Part shown: in pieces, positions 37,526 through 45,827 of the stretch
Layout: each line of letters begins with the position of its first letter
Position numbering within the stretch: position 1 is the first letter of the stretch
NCBI GenBank assembly: GCA_900696485.1
Contig: CAADGG010000109.1
Span: 1-64,000, forward strand
DNA from: an uncultured Pseudomonadota bacterium
GTDB taxonomy: Bacteria; Myxococcota_A; UBA9160; PR03
Direction: 5' to 3'
Length of the DNA stretch: 64,000 bases
Notes under the pieces: generated by a model
Database searches by the model: none
Seen by the model: only the letters and a program-made list of their open reading frames with translations
What the model was told of the DNA's origin: nothing
Made by a program: the position numbers and the translations under genes

Positions 37526-37999
37526 TTATCTGGAATCGGCGCCCGCGGTTGGACGCGGAACGCCGTTACTCATGAGCCCCCGCTCGAGGTTCGCGAAGCG
37601 CTCATTCACCCAGCCTCTCGTGTATTCAAGCCCGCTCGACGGCCGCTTGCCACTTTGAACGGCATCGATCGCCTCGAGGAGGTCCGCTCCGAGAGAAATG
37701 CACCAGTCACTCGCATACCTTGCCTCTTCCAGCGGAAGATACTCGCGTGAGCGCTGCTCGATCTGAACATCGCAGACGAGGTGCCAGCGCTTCTGCAGCT
37801 CTCGGAACTCGGAAAGGAACTCCTTCGCTTCGGGGCAGGGGTTCTCGACCTCTGGCCAACGGTGAAGCGCCTGCAGCGCCCGTTCGCGGCGCGCTTGCTG
37901 GATCCGGTCCTCTTCGAGGTGCTCACCGCAGAGCCCTCCCGCTTCTGCAGGCTTTTCGCATCGAAACTTCCCGCATCGCGTGATCTTCCGCCGTGCCAT
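37526..37999 (-). CDS. Hypothetical protein with N-terminal Cys/His cluster
   Basis: The 157-residue protein starts MARRKITRCGKFRCEKPAEA and continues GGLCGEHL, a C-x4-C-x8-C-x2-H arrangement that could bind zinc, followed by a long charged helical part (QARRERALQALHRWP, EAKEFLSEFRELQKRWHLVC). AGGAGG precedes the ATG. Function unknown. It follows the decayed PIN-domain gene on the same strand. Confidence 0.6.
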   Translation of the reverse strand: MARRKITRCGKFRCEKPAEAGGLCGEHLEEDRIQQARRERALQALHRWPEVENPCPEAKEFLSEFRELQKRWHLVCDVQIEQRSREYLPLEEARYASDWCISLGADLLEAIDAVQSGKRPSSGLEYTRGWVNERFANLERGLMSNGVPRPTAGADSR

Positions 38000-38018
38000 A
38001 TGCGCCTCCTCGCTTCCT

Positions 38019-38392
38019 CTAGAGAAGCTGCGCCAATCGCCTCAACCTACGGAGGATCTCAGCCTCCGGGAGGAAAACGAACTCATCGTCACGAAACGCT
38101 TCAAGCACCTCGTAGAGCCGGCGAAGGGGCACCACTTTGCCTCGAGCTGATCAATGATCCAGAGGACCCCGCGAACCTCGACTCCGTTCTCTTCCGCGAC
38201 TCGGCGGAGGGCTCCGTCGCCGGTCAGAAGAACGCAGTCGTCGATATCCTCCGCCAGCGCGAGCGCAAAGCAGTCGTTCAACTGCGGGTGCCGGTTCTCA
38301 TTGAAGTGCCGGGCAGCGCGTGCGACCGACTCTCCCGGAAGCTCGCGGATTTCGAGGCCGGCGGCGGAAGCACCAAGAGAACCCGTATCCAT
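38019..38392 (-). pseudogene. Truncated, frameshifted PIN-domain protein gene
   Basis: The readable part contains HPQLNDCFALALAEDID, LLTGDGALRRVAEENGVEVRG and VLWIIDQLEAK, matching the C-terminal two thirds of PIN-domain ribonuclease-like proteins. The N-terminus with the first catalytic Asp is missing: an in-frame stop lies directly upstream in AT-rich DNA. After LEAK the frame is lost; one added A in the run GCAAAG (near 38135) restores VVPLRRLYEVLEAFRDDEF and on to a stop at 38019. It is therefore a relic, unless the single-base gap is a sequencing error. Confidence 0.75.
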
Positions 38393-38498
38393 ATAAAAAT
38401 TTAACTAATTTTCAATCTCTATAATAAATTACATATTGACAGACGTAGGAGTGATATGCTTTACTTTATTGGGACAAGATACTGATATAGGATTCCAT
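38393..38498 (+). promoter_or_regulatory. AT-rich promoter region of the hipB2 operon
   Basis: The 106-bp island is about two thirds A+T, in contrast to its neighbours. It contains a perfect -35 box TTGACA (38436-38441) in the context ATATTGACAGA, the same context as the hipB1 promoter. A matching -10 is not clear (GATATGCTTTAC region). Confidence 0.5.
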
Positions 38499-38846
38499 AT
38501 GAAACCCACTCGCCTCCACAAGCTCCCGGATGCTCTCCGCAAGGAGCTTCACCAGGCTCGCCTCAGCAGAGGCTGGAGCCAGCTTGAGCTCGGCCGCCGC
38601 GTCGGACTGCCCCAAATGCACGTCTCGGCAATCGAGACCGGCAGGACCGTGCCCCGTTTCGACACGCTGCTCGAGCTCGTGCGTGTGCTTGATCGCGACC
38701 TCGTCCTGGTACCCCGCGCTCTCGTGCCTGCGGTTAATGCTCTTGTCCGCGACTACCGCCGCCAGGAGGGGAAGGCGGATGATGTCGGCGAGGAGACATC
38801 GCTCTACGCAGACGACGGCTCTGAGACGCCAAGAGGGACCATGTGA
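38499..38846 (+). CDS. hipB: HipB-like XRE antitoxin/repressor (module 2)
   Basis: The 115-residue protein has an XRE domain at about residues 15-70 (ELHQARLSRGWSQLELGRRV, then LPQMHVSAIETGRTVPRFDT) and a charged C-terminal tail of about 40 residues. The ATG at 38499 is preferred over an upstream ATG because the latter lies in the promoter island. The stop overlaps the start of hipA2 (TGATG). Not closely similar to HipB1, so the two modules are separate acquisitions or old duplicates. Confidence 0.85.
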   Translation: MKPTRLHKLPDALRKELHQARLSRGWSQLELGRRVGLPQMHVSAIETGRTVPRFDTLLELVRVLDRDLVLVPRALVPAVNALVRDYRRQEGKADDVGEETSLYADDGSETPRGTM

Positions 38847-40087
38847 TGGCTGATCTTGACAAGGTCAGAGCGCTCGAAGTCTCTCTCGAGGGCAAGCGGA
38901 TCGGGGTCATCAACCGTCTTGCGGGCGATCGCGTGCTCTTTGCCTTCGAACCGGAGTATGTCGACGATCCCACCCGTCCGACGCTCAGCCTTTCGTTCAA
39001 GGGCCAGGGGGGCACGGTCGTGACGTCCACGCGCTCCTATCCCGCCCGCGTTCCGCCCTTCTTTGCCAACCTGCTCCCTGAAGGGCACCTCCGGACCTAT
39101 CTCGCGGCCCATGCCGGCGTCAAACCGGAGCGGGAGTTCTTCCTGCTCGCGGCCCTCGGCGCTGATCTTCCCGGCGGAGTTGTCGTAACGCCGCTTGACG
39201 AAGAGGGGAGGCCGATCGCGCCTGGCGAGGAGATCGAAGACGAAGGTCAGGCGCGAGCCGAAGACCCCGTGCTTCGCTTCTCCCTCGCCGGGGTTCAGCT
39301 CAAGCTCTCGGCGATGCTTGAGGCAACAGGCGGACTGACCATTCCGGCCGGAGGTCTCGGCGGGGAGTGGATCGTCAAGCTTCCCTCTGCCCAATTCCCC
39401 TCCGTTCCGGAGAACGAGTTCGTCATGCTGGAGCTTGCGCGCGCGGTCGGCATCTCGGTACCGCCGACACGGCTCGTTCCCATTGAGAACATCAAGGGTC
39501 TTCCCGCCGACATGGGACCTCTCACCGGCAACGCTCTCGCTGTGGAACGCTTCGACCGCCGGCCCGGCGGCAGGCGGGTTCACATGGAGGATTTCGCGCA
39601 GGTCTTCGGGATGTTTCCGGACCTGAAGTACGAGAAGCGCAGCTACGCCAACATCGCAGGGGTGCTCTGGGCTGAGACGGGCGAGGAGGGGACCTACGAG
39701 TTTGTGCGTCGCCTCGTGTTCTCAGTCCTCATTGGCAACGGCGACATGCACCTCAAGAACTGGTCGTTGCTCTATCTGGACAGCCGGACGCCCGTCCTCT
39801 CGCCGGCGTACGACTTCGTCTCCACTCTGCCGTACCTGCCCAACGACCAGCTCGCCCTGAGCTTTGGCGACAGCAAACGGCTGGACGGCATCACGAGAGA
39901 TCAGGTCCGACGGCTTGCAGAGAAAGCCGGGCTCGCGGTCACCCCGCTCTCTGAGATCGTTGCGGAAACAGTCGACCGCACGCGCGAAGTGTGGAGGGGG
40001 CTCCCGGAGCGCGACTTGCTCCCTCACGATCTTCGGAAAACAATCGACGCTCACCTTGAACGTACCGCGACCTCAATCGAGGGATGA
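38846..40087 (+). CDS. hipA: HipA-like serine/threonine kinase toxin (module 2)
   Basis: The 413-residue kinase has the couple_hipA region (FFANLLPEGHLRTYLAAHAG), the SxxGxQxK-type loop (SLAGVQLKLSAM), ENEFVMLELARAVGI, VERFDRRPGG, and the catalytic stretch LIGNGDMHLKNWSLLY with SPAYDFVS. Complete and probably active. A GTG three bases upstream is an alternative start. Only 21 bp separate it from the OLD nuclease gene, so hipB2, hipA2 and the two following genes look like one four-gene operon. Confidence 0.9.
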   Translation: MADLDKVRALEVSLEGKRIGVINRLAGDRVLFAFEPEYVDDPTRPTLSLSFKGQGGTVVTSTRSYPARVPPFFANLLPEGHLRTYLAAHAGVKPEREFFLLAALGADLPGGVVVTPLDEEGRPIAPGEEIEDEGQARAEDPVLRFSLAGVQLKLSAMLEATGGLTIPAGGLGGEWIVKLPSAQFPSVPENEFVMLELARAVGISVPPTRLVPIENIKGLPADMGPLTGNALAVERFDRRPGGRRVHMEDFAQVFGMFPDLKYEKRSYANIAGVLWAETGEEGTYEFVRRLVFSVLIGNGDMHLKNWSLLYLDSRTPVLSPAYDFVSTLPYLPNDQLALSFGDSKRLDGITRDQVRRLAEKAGLAVTPLSEIVAETVDRTREVWRGLPERDLLPHDLRKTIDAHLERTATSIEG

Positions 40088-40108
40088 GTCTGCAGAGGAT
40101 TTGAATCA

Positions 40109-41716
40109 ATGATTGAGAAGGTCGCTGTCCGCAACTACCGCCTGTTTCGCACCCTTGACCTTGCCTTCTCGCCTGGCATGAACATCCTCGTAGGCGCGAA
40201 CGACACCGGCAAATCAACGCTCATCGAAGCGATCACGCTTGCCCTCACTGGACGCCTTCACGCCCGCCCTTTGATTCAGGAACTCTCTCCGTATCTCATC
40301 AATTTGAACGCCACTCGCGACTATGTCGCAAAACTGCAAGCCGGCACGTCGCCGCCTCCCACTCCGCCGGAGCTCATTGTCGAAGTCTTCCTACGCGGCT
40401 CCAACGAGACCGAGATCCTCCGCGGAACGAACAACCTTGCGGGCGAGGATGCCTGCGGCCTGCGGCTCCAGGCGACGCTTTCACCCGACTTCTACGCGGA
40501 GTACCAGGCGTTTGTGGCAGAGCCGGCGAACGTCAAGCTCGTCCCTACCGAGTACTATAGGGTCGACTGGGTCGGGTTCTCGGGCAACGCCGTTACCGCC
40601 CGAAGCGTTCCAGCAGCGGCCTCCGTCATCGACTCGACCGCCATGCGCCTCCAGCCTGGCGTTGACTTTCATCTTCAGCAGATCATCCGCACTCACCTCG
40701 AACCCAGAGAGCGCGTTGAGCTGTCACGCCAGTATCGCAGCCTTCGTGAGGAGTTCAGCGAGAAGCCGGCCGTCAAGAAGATCAATAAGCGACTCGAAGG
40801 AGACAGCGCTGACCTAAGCGACAGACACCTCAGCCTCTCGATCGATCTCTCGCAACGCAATACGTGGGAAAGCGGCCTGGTCGCTCACCTCGATGAGATC
40901 CCGTTTCCATTCATCGGTAAGGGAGAGCAGAACACCCTCAAGACTCTTCTGGCGATCGATCGCAGGACCGAAGACGTACACATCGTGCTCATCGAGGAGC
41001 CCGAGATCCACCTCTCCTTCGCCTCCCTCCGTCGCCTGCTCCCTCGCATCGAGGCAGCCTGCGGAGACAAACAGGTTATCGTCGCGACGCACAGCACCTA
41101 TGTTCTCAACAAGCTCGGCCTGCAAAACCTGGTGCTTCTCGGCGAAGGCGGTAGTACCACTCGGATCACGGATGTTCCTGCCGATACCGTTGAGTACTTC
41201 AAGAAGCTGGCCGGCTTCGACACGCTCAGGCTTGTTCTCGCCGCGGGAGCGATCCTCGTCGAGGGACCCTCGGACGAGCTGGTCGTACAGCGTGCCTACC
41301 GCGACACGCGCGGCAAGCTCCCGATCGACGACGGCATCGACGTGATCAGCGTTGGCCTCTCGCACAAGCGCTTCCTTGATCTAGCCGTTCGGCTCAACCG
41401 GCGGGCGTGGGTCGTGACCGACAACGACGGCAAGACGCTTGAGCAGATTCGGGAGAGGTTCGCGCCGTACCTCGATAGCCCCGTGGTGTCCCTTCATGTA
41501 GGCGCTGACCCGAGCGTGAAGACTCTCGAGGCTCAGATCGTGGCCGCAAACGACCTGGCCACGCTCAACCGCGTGCTCGTGCGCGACTATCAGTCCGCGG
41601 AGGAGGCACTCGCCAGCATGCTCTCGGACAAGACGGGGACGGCCTTGTCCATCTTCGAATCCGAGCATTCCATCACGATGCCAGCCTACATCCAGAGTGT
41701 CGTCCATGAGCAATAG
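40109..41716 (+). CDS. OLD-family ATPase/TOPRIM endonuclease (GajA-like)
   Basis: The 535-residue protein has an N-terminal SMC-like ATPase with Walker A GANDTGKST (residues 29-37), a Walker B/D-loop region VLIEEPEIHLSFASL and the switch His in ATHSTYVLN, then a TOPRIM nuclease with ILVEGPSDELVV and VVTDNDGKTL. Paired with a UvrD-like helicase gene, it fits class 2 OLD nucleases, whose best-known example is GajA of the Gabija anti-phage system. Slightly shorter than GajA. Overlaps the helicase gene by 11 bp. Confidence 0.88.
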   Translation: MIEKVAVRNYRLFRTLDLAFSPGMNILVGANDTGKSTLIEAITLALTGRLHARPLIQELSPYLINLNATRDYVAKLQAGTSPPPTPPELIVEVFLRGSNETEILRGTNNLAGEDACGLRLQATLSPDFYAEYQAFVAEPANVKLVPTEYYRVDWVGFSGNAVTARSVPAAASVIDSTAMRLQPGVDFHLQQIIRTHLEPRERVELSRQYRSLREEFSEKPAVKKINKRLEGDSADLSDRHLSLSIDLSQRNTWESGLVAHLDEIPFPFIGKGEQNTLKTLLAIDRRTEDVHIVLIEEPEIHLSFASLRRLLPRIEAACGDKQVIVATHSTYVLNKLGLQNLVLLGEGGSTTRITDVPADTVEYFKKLAGFDTLRLVLAAGAILVEGPSDELVVQRAYRDTRGKLPIDDGIDVISVGLSHKRFLDLAVRLNRRAWVVTDNDGKTLEQIRERFAPYLDSPVVSLHVGADPSVKTLEAQIVAANDLATLNRVLVRDYQSAEEALASMLSDKTGTALSIFESEHSITMPAYIQSVVHEQ

Positions 41717-42743
41717 CATTGCGATCCTCGCTGCTGCCGGATCCCGAAAAACCGAGCACATCGTGGAGTCGGCCCTCGCGACCGACGGACGGGTCCTCAT
41801 CGCAACCTATACAAACGAAAATCGCTGTCAGATCGTCCGCCGCATCGAGCAAAAGGTGGGAGCCATGCCACCAAACATTACGGTCATGGGGTGGTTTTCC
41901 TTCCTGATCGCGCAATGCGCGAAACCATACCAGCGCGCGCTTACGAAGGAGCCGTTGTTGATCCGAGGCCTGAATTTCAAGGGGCAGCGCAACCGCTTCA
42001 CAAAGAAGGAGGAGGCGCGCCGGTACTTTCTCGATGCCCAGGCTGACTTTTTTCGCGACGCGGTCTCGGACTTTGTTGTCTGCCTGAACAATAAGACCAG
42101 TGGCGCAGTGATCGGGCGGCTGGAGCGGGTGTTTACTCACATCTTTGTGGATGAGGTGCAGGATCTCGCCGGCTACGATCTGGACGTGCTCGAGTTGCTG
42201 ATCCGCTCAAAGATTGCCCTCACGGTGGTCGGTGATCCCCGGCAGTGTACCCTGACCACGAACACCGGCGCGCGGCACAAGAAGTACCGCGGCGCCGCGC
42301 TCGCGGATTGGCTGTCCGAAAGGGCGGATGTCTGCCGCCTCGAGACCCGGACAGAGAGCTACCGTTGCAACCAAGCCCTGTGCGACTTCGCCGACGCGAT
42401 CTTTCCCGCGATGCCGCGAACCACTTCCGTTGGGGTTCCAGCCACTGACCACGACGGTGTTTTCGAGATCAAGCCTGCCGAGGTACATGCCTACGTCGCC
42501 CGCTATTCCCCGGTTGATGTACTTCGCCATGACCGCACCGTCGACACTATGGGGCTTCCCGCCGTGAACATCGGCATCGCCAAGGGAAGCACCCTCGACC
42601 GCGTCCTCATCTTTCCCACGAAGCCCATGCTCGCCTATCTCAAGGATCGCAATCCGGCGAAGCTCAAGGCTCCCGAGCGCCTCTACGTGGCTGTGACGCG
42701 TGCTCGATTCAGCGTTGCGTTCGTGGTGCCGCCTGTGAGATGA
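41706..42743 (+). CDS. Compact UvrD-like helicase (GajB-like partner of OLD nuclease)
   Basis: The 345-residue SF1 helicase has a variant motif I (AAAGSRKT), motif II FVDEVQDL, motif III VVGDPRQC, motif V GIAKGSTLDRVLI and motif VI LYVAVTRARFSVAF. It is well under the roughly 490 residues of characterised GajB; the 1B/2B insertions appear reduced. Start at the ATG 41706, inside the end of the OLD gene. In Gabija the helicase senses or relieves nucleotide control of the nuclease; here the role is inferred from pairing. Confidence 0.85.
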   Translation: MSNSIAILAAAGSRKTEHIVESALATDGRVLIATYTNENRCQIVRRIEQKVGAMPPNITVMGWFSFLIAQCAKPYQRALTKEPLLIRGLNFKGQRNRFTKKEEARRYFLDAQADFFRDAVSDFVVCLNNKTSGAVIGRLERVFTHIFVDEVQDLAGYDLDVLELLIRSKIALTVVGDPRQCTLTTNTGARHKKYRGAALADWLSERADVCRLETRTESYRCNQALCDFADAIFPAMPRTTSVGVPATDHDGVFEIKPAEVHAYVARYSPVDVLRHDRTVDTMGLPAVNIGIAKGSTLDRVLIFPTKPMLAYLKDRNPAKLKAPERLYVAVTRARFSVAFVVPPVR

Positions 42744-42768
42744 AGCGGGACGGTTTCTCACCCGAGAC

Positions 42769-42784
42769 CCCGCCGAAAGGCGGG
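42769..42784 (+). terminator. Hairpin after the OLD/helicase operon
   Basis: CCCGCC-GAAA-GGCGGG forms a 6-bp stem with a GNRA tetraloop 25 bp after the helicase stop. No T-run follows, so termination is plausible but not certain. Confidence 0.4.
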
Positions 42785-43007
42785 TCCGTCGGTAGAACCG
42801 TCCACGGGCGTTCCAGAGCGTCAAAGCGTCCGTCGAGCGCCCTTGTTCGCCGCACCGAATTCCGGAGTCTTTGCTTTCCAGAATGGCGCCCCATTTCCCA
42901 TAAGAAATATTATCACATTACTGCGTCACTCTGGCGACAAAGCCTGCCGTCCGCTCCCGGAAACATGAACTGGATCTCCGATCTTCTCGCTTGCTACGCT
43001 CGATCTC

Positions 43008-43250
43008 ATGCGAGAGATAGCCAGCTTCGAAGAAGTCGTCGCTCAGTTCATCACCGCCGTCACGGACGTCGCCAAAGCGGGAGGCGGCTTCGCGACACAC
43101 CAGGAAGTGGCCGAGCGCCTCTGGCACCGGCTGCAACAACTCCCCGAGGCCGAACGCGACCGGCTGCACCAGCGCGTCTGGTCAGACATGCTCGAGGGTT
43201 TCGTCAAGGCGCAGCTGGGCGACGTAGTCCGCGAGGTTCTGCCGAGCTGA
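43008..43250 (+). CDS. Small hypothetical helical protein
   Basis: The 80-residue acidic/helical product (MREIASFEEVVAQFITAVTD, EVAERLWHRLQQLPEAERDR) has normal codon use for the element and follows an AT-rich stretch (about 42900-42925) that could be its promoter. There is no clear ribosome-binding site before the ATG. No family recognised. Confidence 0.45.
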   Translation: MREIASFEEVVAQFITAVTDVAKAGGGFATHQEVAERLWHRLQQLPEAERDRLHQRVWSDMLEGFVKAQLGDVVREVLPS

Positions 43251-43442
43251 GACTACCGATCCAGCTCTGCCCCGAAGCGCTGGGCCGCGTGGCGGGCGCC
43301 CTGTCCTTGCTCCCGCCAAGCCAGCCCGTAGACGTAATCTTTTCATCGCCCTGTCGAGGACGTCGAGGCTGCTCTCGTTGAGTCGGCGATTACAGAGACG
43401 ACGATCTCCAGAGGCACCGGGCGCTCACGTGTGTCTGCTGTA

Positions 43443-43952
43443 CTAGTCCCGCTCGCCTGCGGAGCGCGGCGCGTACCGCGCCATCACGTGGTCGAGCTGC
43501 TTCACGTTTTCTACGGCCTCGACCACAAGCGCCCCAAGGTCATCCTCGGAGTAGCCCGCCAGAATCCCTAGTCTTCGGACGCCATCAAGCGCCTCTAGGA
43601 ACTCCACATTCGCCTCCTGGGAAGCAGTCAGCGCGAGCCGCACATCGATGGGACAGCTGCCAGGCATGGCAGCTGATTGCAGAACCCTGCTGAATCTCGC
43701 GACTTCCTCGATCTCGCGTACGTCCGGTAGCGTAAGAACCTGTCCGACCCATCCTATCCCGCGCAATCCGCTCGCGCTGCAACCCTCCTCAATGTCCCTC
43801 TTGAGTTTTCGAACGCAGGCGCGTTCCGGGTCGAGCGTATCTTGGACCTTGTTGGAGGCCGTCCTCAGAGTGCCCTTTACAGCCTCTTCCGAGCAGCCGA
43901 AAACGGCAGCAGCCAGCACAAGGATCACACCTGCGGACGCGCAACGGGTCAT
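43443..43952 (-). CDS. Hypothetical lipoprotein
   Basis: The 169-residue protein has a lipoprotein signal (VILVLAAAVFGCSEE, lipobox VFGC) and a helical mature part with four further cysteines (ACVRKLKRDIEEGCS, GSCPIDV). AGGACCC lies just before the ATG. No family recognised. It is divergent from the small gene at 44339 across a 386-bp leader region. Confidence 0.65.
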   Translation of the reverse strand: MTRCASAGVILVLAAAVFGCSEEAVKGTLRTASNKVQDTLDPERACVRKLKRDIEEGCSASGLRGIGWVGQVLTLPDVREIEEVARFSRVLQSAAMPGSCPIDVRLALTASQEANVEFLEALDGVRRLGILAGYSEDDLGALVVEAVENVKQLDHVMARYAPRSAGERD

Positions 43953-44196
43953 CGGGGGTCCTCCAGCAGCACCCCCGCCCGGCCACTATACACCGCCGTG
44001 ATTCACAGGTGGCAAGAATCTGCACCACCCGGCCTCGCCTCCTGCGCCTAGAACCGTCTGCGAACGCAGGGCGGAGGGCTCTTCCAGATCGCTTCTCCGC
44101 CGGCAGTTTGCTCCGCCATCTGCCCCTTCTCTGCTCTGTCCTCCGAGTCCTGCGCCTGCGTCCCTTCTTCTCTCGGGTCCTAGCACTCGCGCCTTG

Positions 44197-44253
44197 CCGT
44201 CAACCGGTTTCTCGGTTCCCCCTGAAGGTCTCCCCCAACAGACAGGTTGACGG
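44197..44253 (+). promoter_or_regulatory. Leader element B: 9-bp GTCAA/TTGAC inverted repeat
   Basis: CCGTCAACC (44197-44205) and GGTTGACGG (44245-44253) pair perfectly across 39 nt, about 90-140 bp before the gene at 44339, and follow a GCGCCTTGCCG box. The 15-nt GGTTCCCCCTGAAGG inside the loop recurs with one change in the leader of the gene at 33257. The surrounding 43953-44338 interval is C/T-rich and noncoding. Confidence 0.5.
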
Positions 44254-44338
44254 CTACGGCCTCTTACGAGCGCTTCCCGTCCTCCTCGAAAGGGCCGCGA
44301 TGGCGCGGCTCTCCAAACAGAGAGAAGGAGCTACAGAG

Positions 44339-44575
44339 ATGGCCAAGAGCAAGCACCAGACGGCGGAGAAGGCCGCCCAGAACGTAAAGACCCCCGACTT
44401 CATCGCCTACGCGGTGATCGACCGCAACGGCGGCGAGGGCAAGGCCCGGTGGCGCGAGATCGGCAGCGCCTGGGTCCACAGCGACGGCAACGGCATCCAG
44501 GTGCGTCTGGACGCCTTCCCCGTCGACGGCACGGTGACGCTGCGCGTACCTCTGCCGCCCAAGAGCGACGCTTAG
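44339..44575 (+). CDS. Small hypothetical protein of the element
   Basis: The 78-residue product (MAKSKHQTAEKAAQNVKTPD, then a beta-rich part with YAVIDRNGGEGKARWREIGS and QVRLDAFPVDGTVTLRVPL) has AGAAGGAG upstream of the ATG. Likely a single small beta domain. It is followed by a strong terminator. I know such proteins only as orphan genes of plasmids and integrative elements. Shares the long leader type with the genes at 29008, 55067 and 57750. Confidence 0.65.
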   Translation: MAKSKHQTAEKAAQNVKTPDFIAYAVIDRNGGEGKARWREIGSAWVHSDGNGIQVRLDAFPVDGTVTLRVPLPPKSDA

Positions 44576-44590
44576 GCTTCGCTCACTGCG

Positions 44591-44619
44591 CGCCCGGGAG
44601 CTCCAACTCCCGGGCGTTC
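44591..44619 (+). terminator. Rho-independent-type terminator
   Basis: CGCCCGGGAG-CTCCAA-CTCCCGGGCG is a perfect 10-bp stem 16 bp after the stop of the 78-codon gene and is followed by TTCTGCTGTCT. It also lies at the end of the leftward pilin pseudogene. Confidence 0.7.
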
Positions 44620-44625
44620 TGCTGT

Positions 44626-44823
44626 CTACTGCTCGACCAGCACGTGGTAGTACATGTAGATATGCGGCGTCGTCGCGGCTTCCACGCACAGAAGCGTTAC
44701 GCCCGCGACGGAGAAATCGAGGCCCGCTGCGCCCGCAGCACCATGCGCGTCACGGTCGAGCGGATGCCGGACACGCATATTGAACCAGATTTGTCGGGTT
44801 CAGAAGTTGGATCTTCTCCGTAC
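44626..44823 (-). pseudogene. Decayed paralogue of the pilin-like gene at 45828
   Basis: On the minus strand the sequence reads QLLNPTNLVQYA, then after a two-base insertion GIRSTVTRMVL, then in another frame GLDFSVAG...LLCVEAATTPHIYMYYHVLVEQ and a stop. The intact 224-residue protein has LLNAATVVQYASGIRSTVTRMVL, ADLDFSSAAGG and FICVDS...LYMYYHVLVER in the same order. Nucleotide identity is high over 44735-44770 against 46262-46299. It is a shortened, frameshifted copy sitting at the end of the pilin operon. Confidence 0.82.
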
Positions 44824-44880
44824 CGATGAAGGCGCCAACGGAGGGCGCGCAGATGCACGCGCAGCGGCGTGGATTTGCGC

Positions 44881-45753
44881 TCAGGTCAGGCGGGCCCAAA
44901 AGAAACAGTCGCGACTTGCTGAGGCCATCCCGGCCGGGCCGAGCACGCAGAAACCACGCACAAAGCCACTCGCGGGATTGCCGTCATCCGCCTTGCGGTC
45001 GATCTCGAGCGTCTGGGCCGGGGTGACAACATACTCGCCGGCAACCGCCGTGCCCTCGGGAATGATGGAACAGGCAAGAAATTGAAAGAAGTTTCCTGCC
45101 TCGATTGCCTGCTGACCGCAGTCGAGCGGCGAGAAGCTGCCGTGTCCAACCATCCCCGTCATGTCGTCGCGAAAGACAAGTGAAAGGCCGTTCATTCCCG
45201 CCGCCGCGCTCCGCCCGCCTGCGCCATGTTGGAGGTGAAGTCCGCCAACAAACGGAGAGGCCGGATGGGTGACGCCCCAGGCGAGGTCGTCGAGAGGATG
45301 CGCGCCGCCGTCAATGCCCGCGATGAGATCCGCCAGCGCAAGGTGCTTCCAAGACATGGTCGTCTCGAGGGATTTGGGGTGGTCCACGCCAGCCTCGCTC
45401 ATGAGAATGCCAGTGCTCCACTCGCTCGCACCGCTCTGGCTGTAGACGGAAGGTCCCTGGCCTATGAGGCCGTCGCCGTTGCCCTGCATGCAGTGCGCCT
45501 GCTCGTCGCAACCCGGAAGCCGGGTTCGAGCGGTTGACATGTCGCCCGGGAACTGACCGTACTTGTCCCGAAACGTGACAACGGCGGCAGTTGTCTCATG
45601 AATAATCTTGACAGTGCGGGTAACGCGCGCCTTGTTCACAAGCTCCTCGCCCTTGAGGATGCCGCCGATCAGGATGCCGATCATCGTGATCGCGATGGCC
45701 AGTTCGACCAGCGTGAAGCCGCGGGCGGTAGATGGGGCGCAACCCTCTCTCAT
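44881..45753 (-). CDS. Type IV prepilin-like protein
   Basis: The 290-residue protein has a class III prepilin signal: a short basic leader followed by G-FTLVELAIAITMIGILIGGI, with the cleavage Gly, the +1 Phe and the conserved Glu at +5. The mature part is Gly-rich with cysteines (PGCDEQAHC, LDCGQQ, LACSIIP). GGAGGAG precedes the ATG. It should be inner-membrane inserted and assembled into a pilus or pseudopilus if a peptidase is available. It lies in the relaxase operon, so a mating-pair or thin-pilus role like PilS of IncI plasmids is conceivable. Confidence 0.85.
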   Translation of the reverse strand: MREGCAPSTARGFTLVELAIAITMIGILIGGILKGEELVNKARVTRTVKIIHETTAAVVTFRDKYGQFPGDMSTARTRLPGCDEQAHCMQGNGDGLIGQGPSVYSQSGASEWSTGILMSEAGVDHPKSLETTMSWKHLALADLIAGIDGGAHPLDDLAWGVTHPASPFVGGLHLQHGAGGRSAAAGMNGLSLVFRDDMTGMVGHGSFSPLDCGQQAIEAGNFFQFLACSIIPEGTAVAGEYVVTPAQTLEIDRKADDGNPASGFVRGFCVLGPAGMASASRDCFFWARLT

Positions 45754-45827
45754 ACACTCCTCCAGTCTACAGTGTGACCGAATATAGTTTCGAAACGGTT
45801 AAGGCGGGTAGTCGCATCGTCATCTTT

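Noticed and set aside
42740..43381. 213-codon plus-strand frame after the helicase gene
   Set aside because: Crosses the hairpin and AT-rich interval, has a Ser/Arg-rich translation and overlaps the better-supported 80-codon frame.
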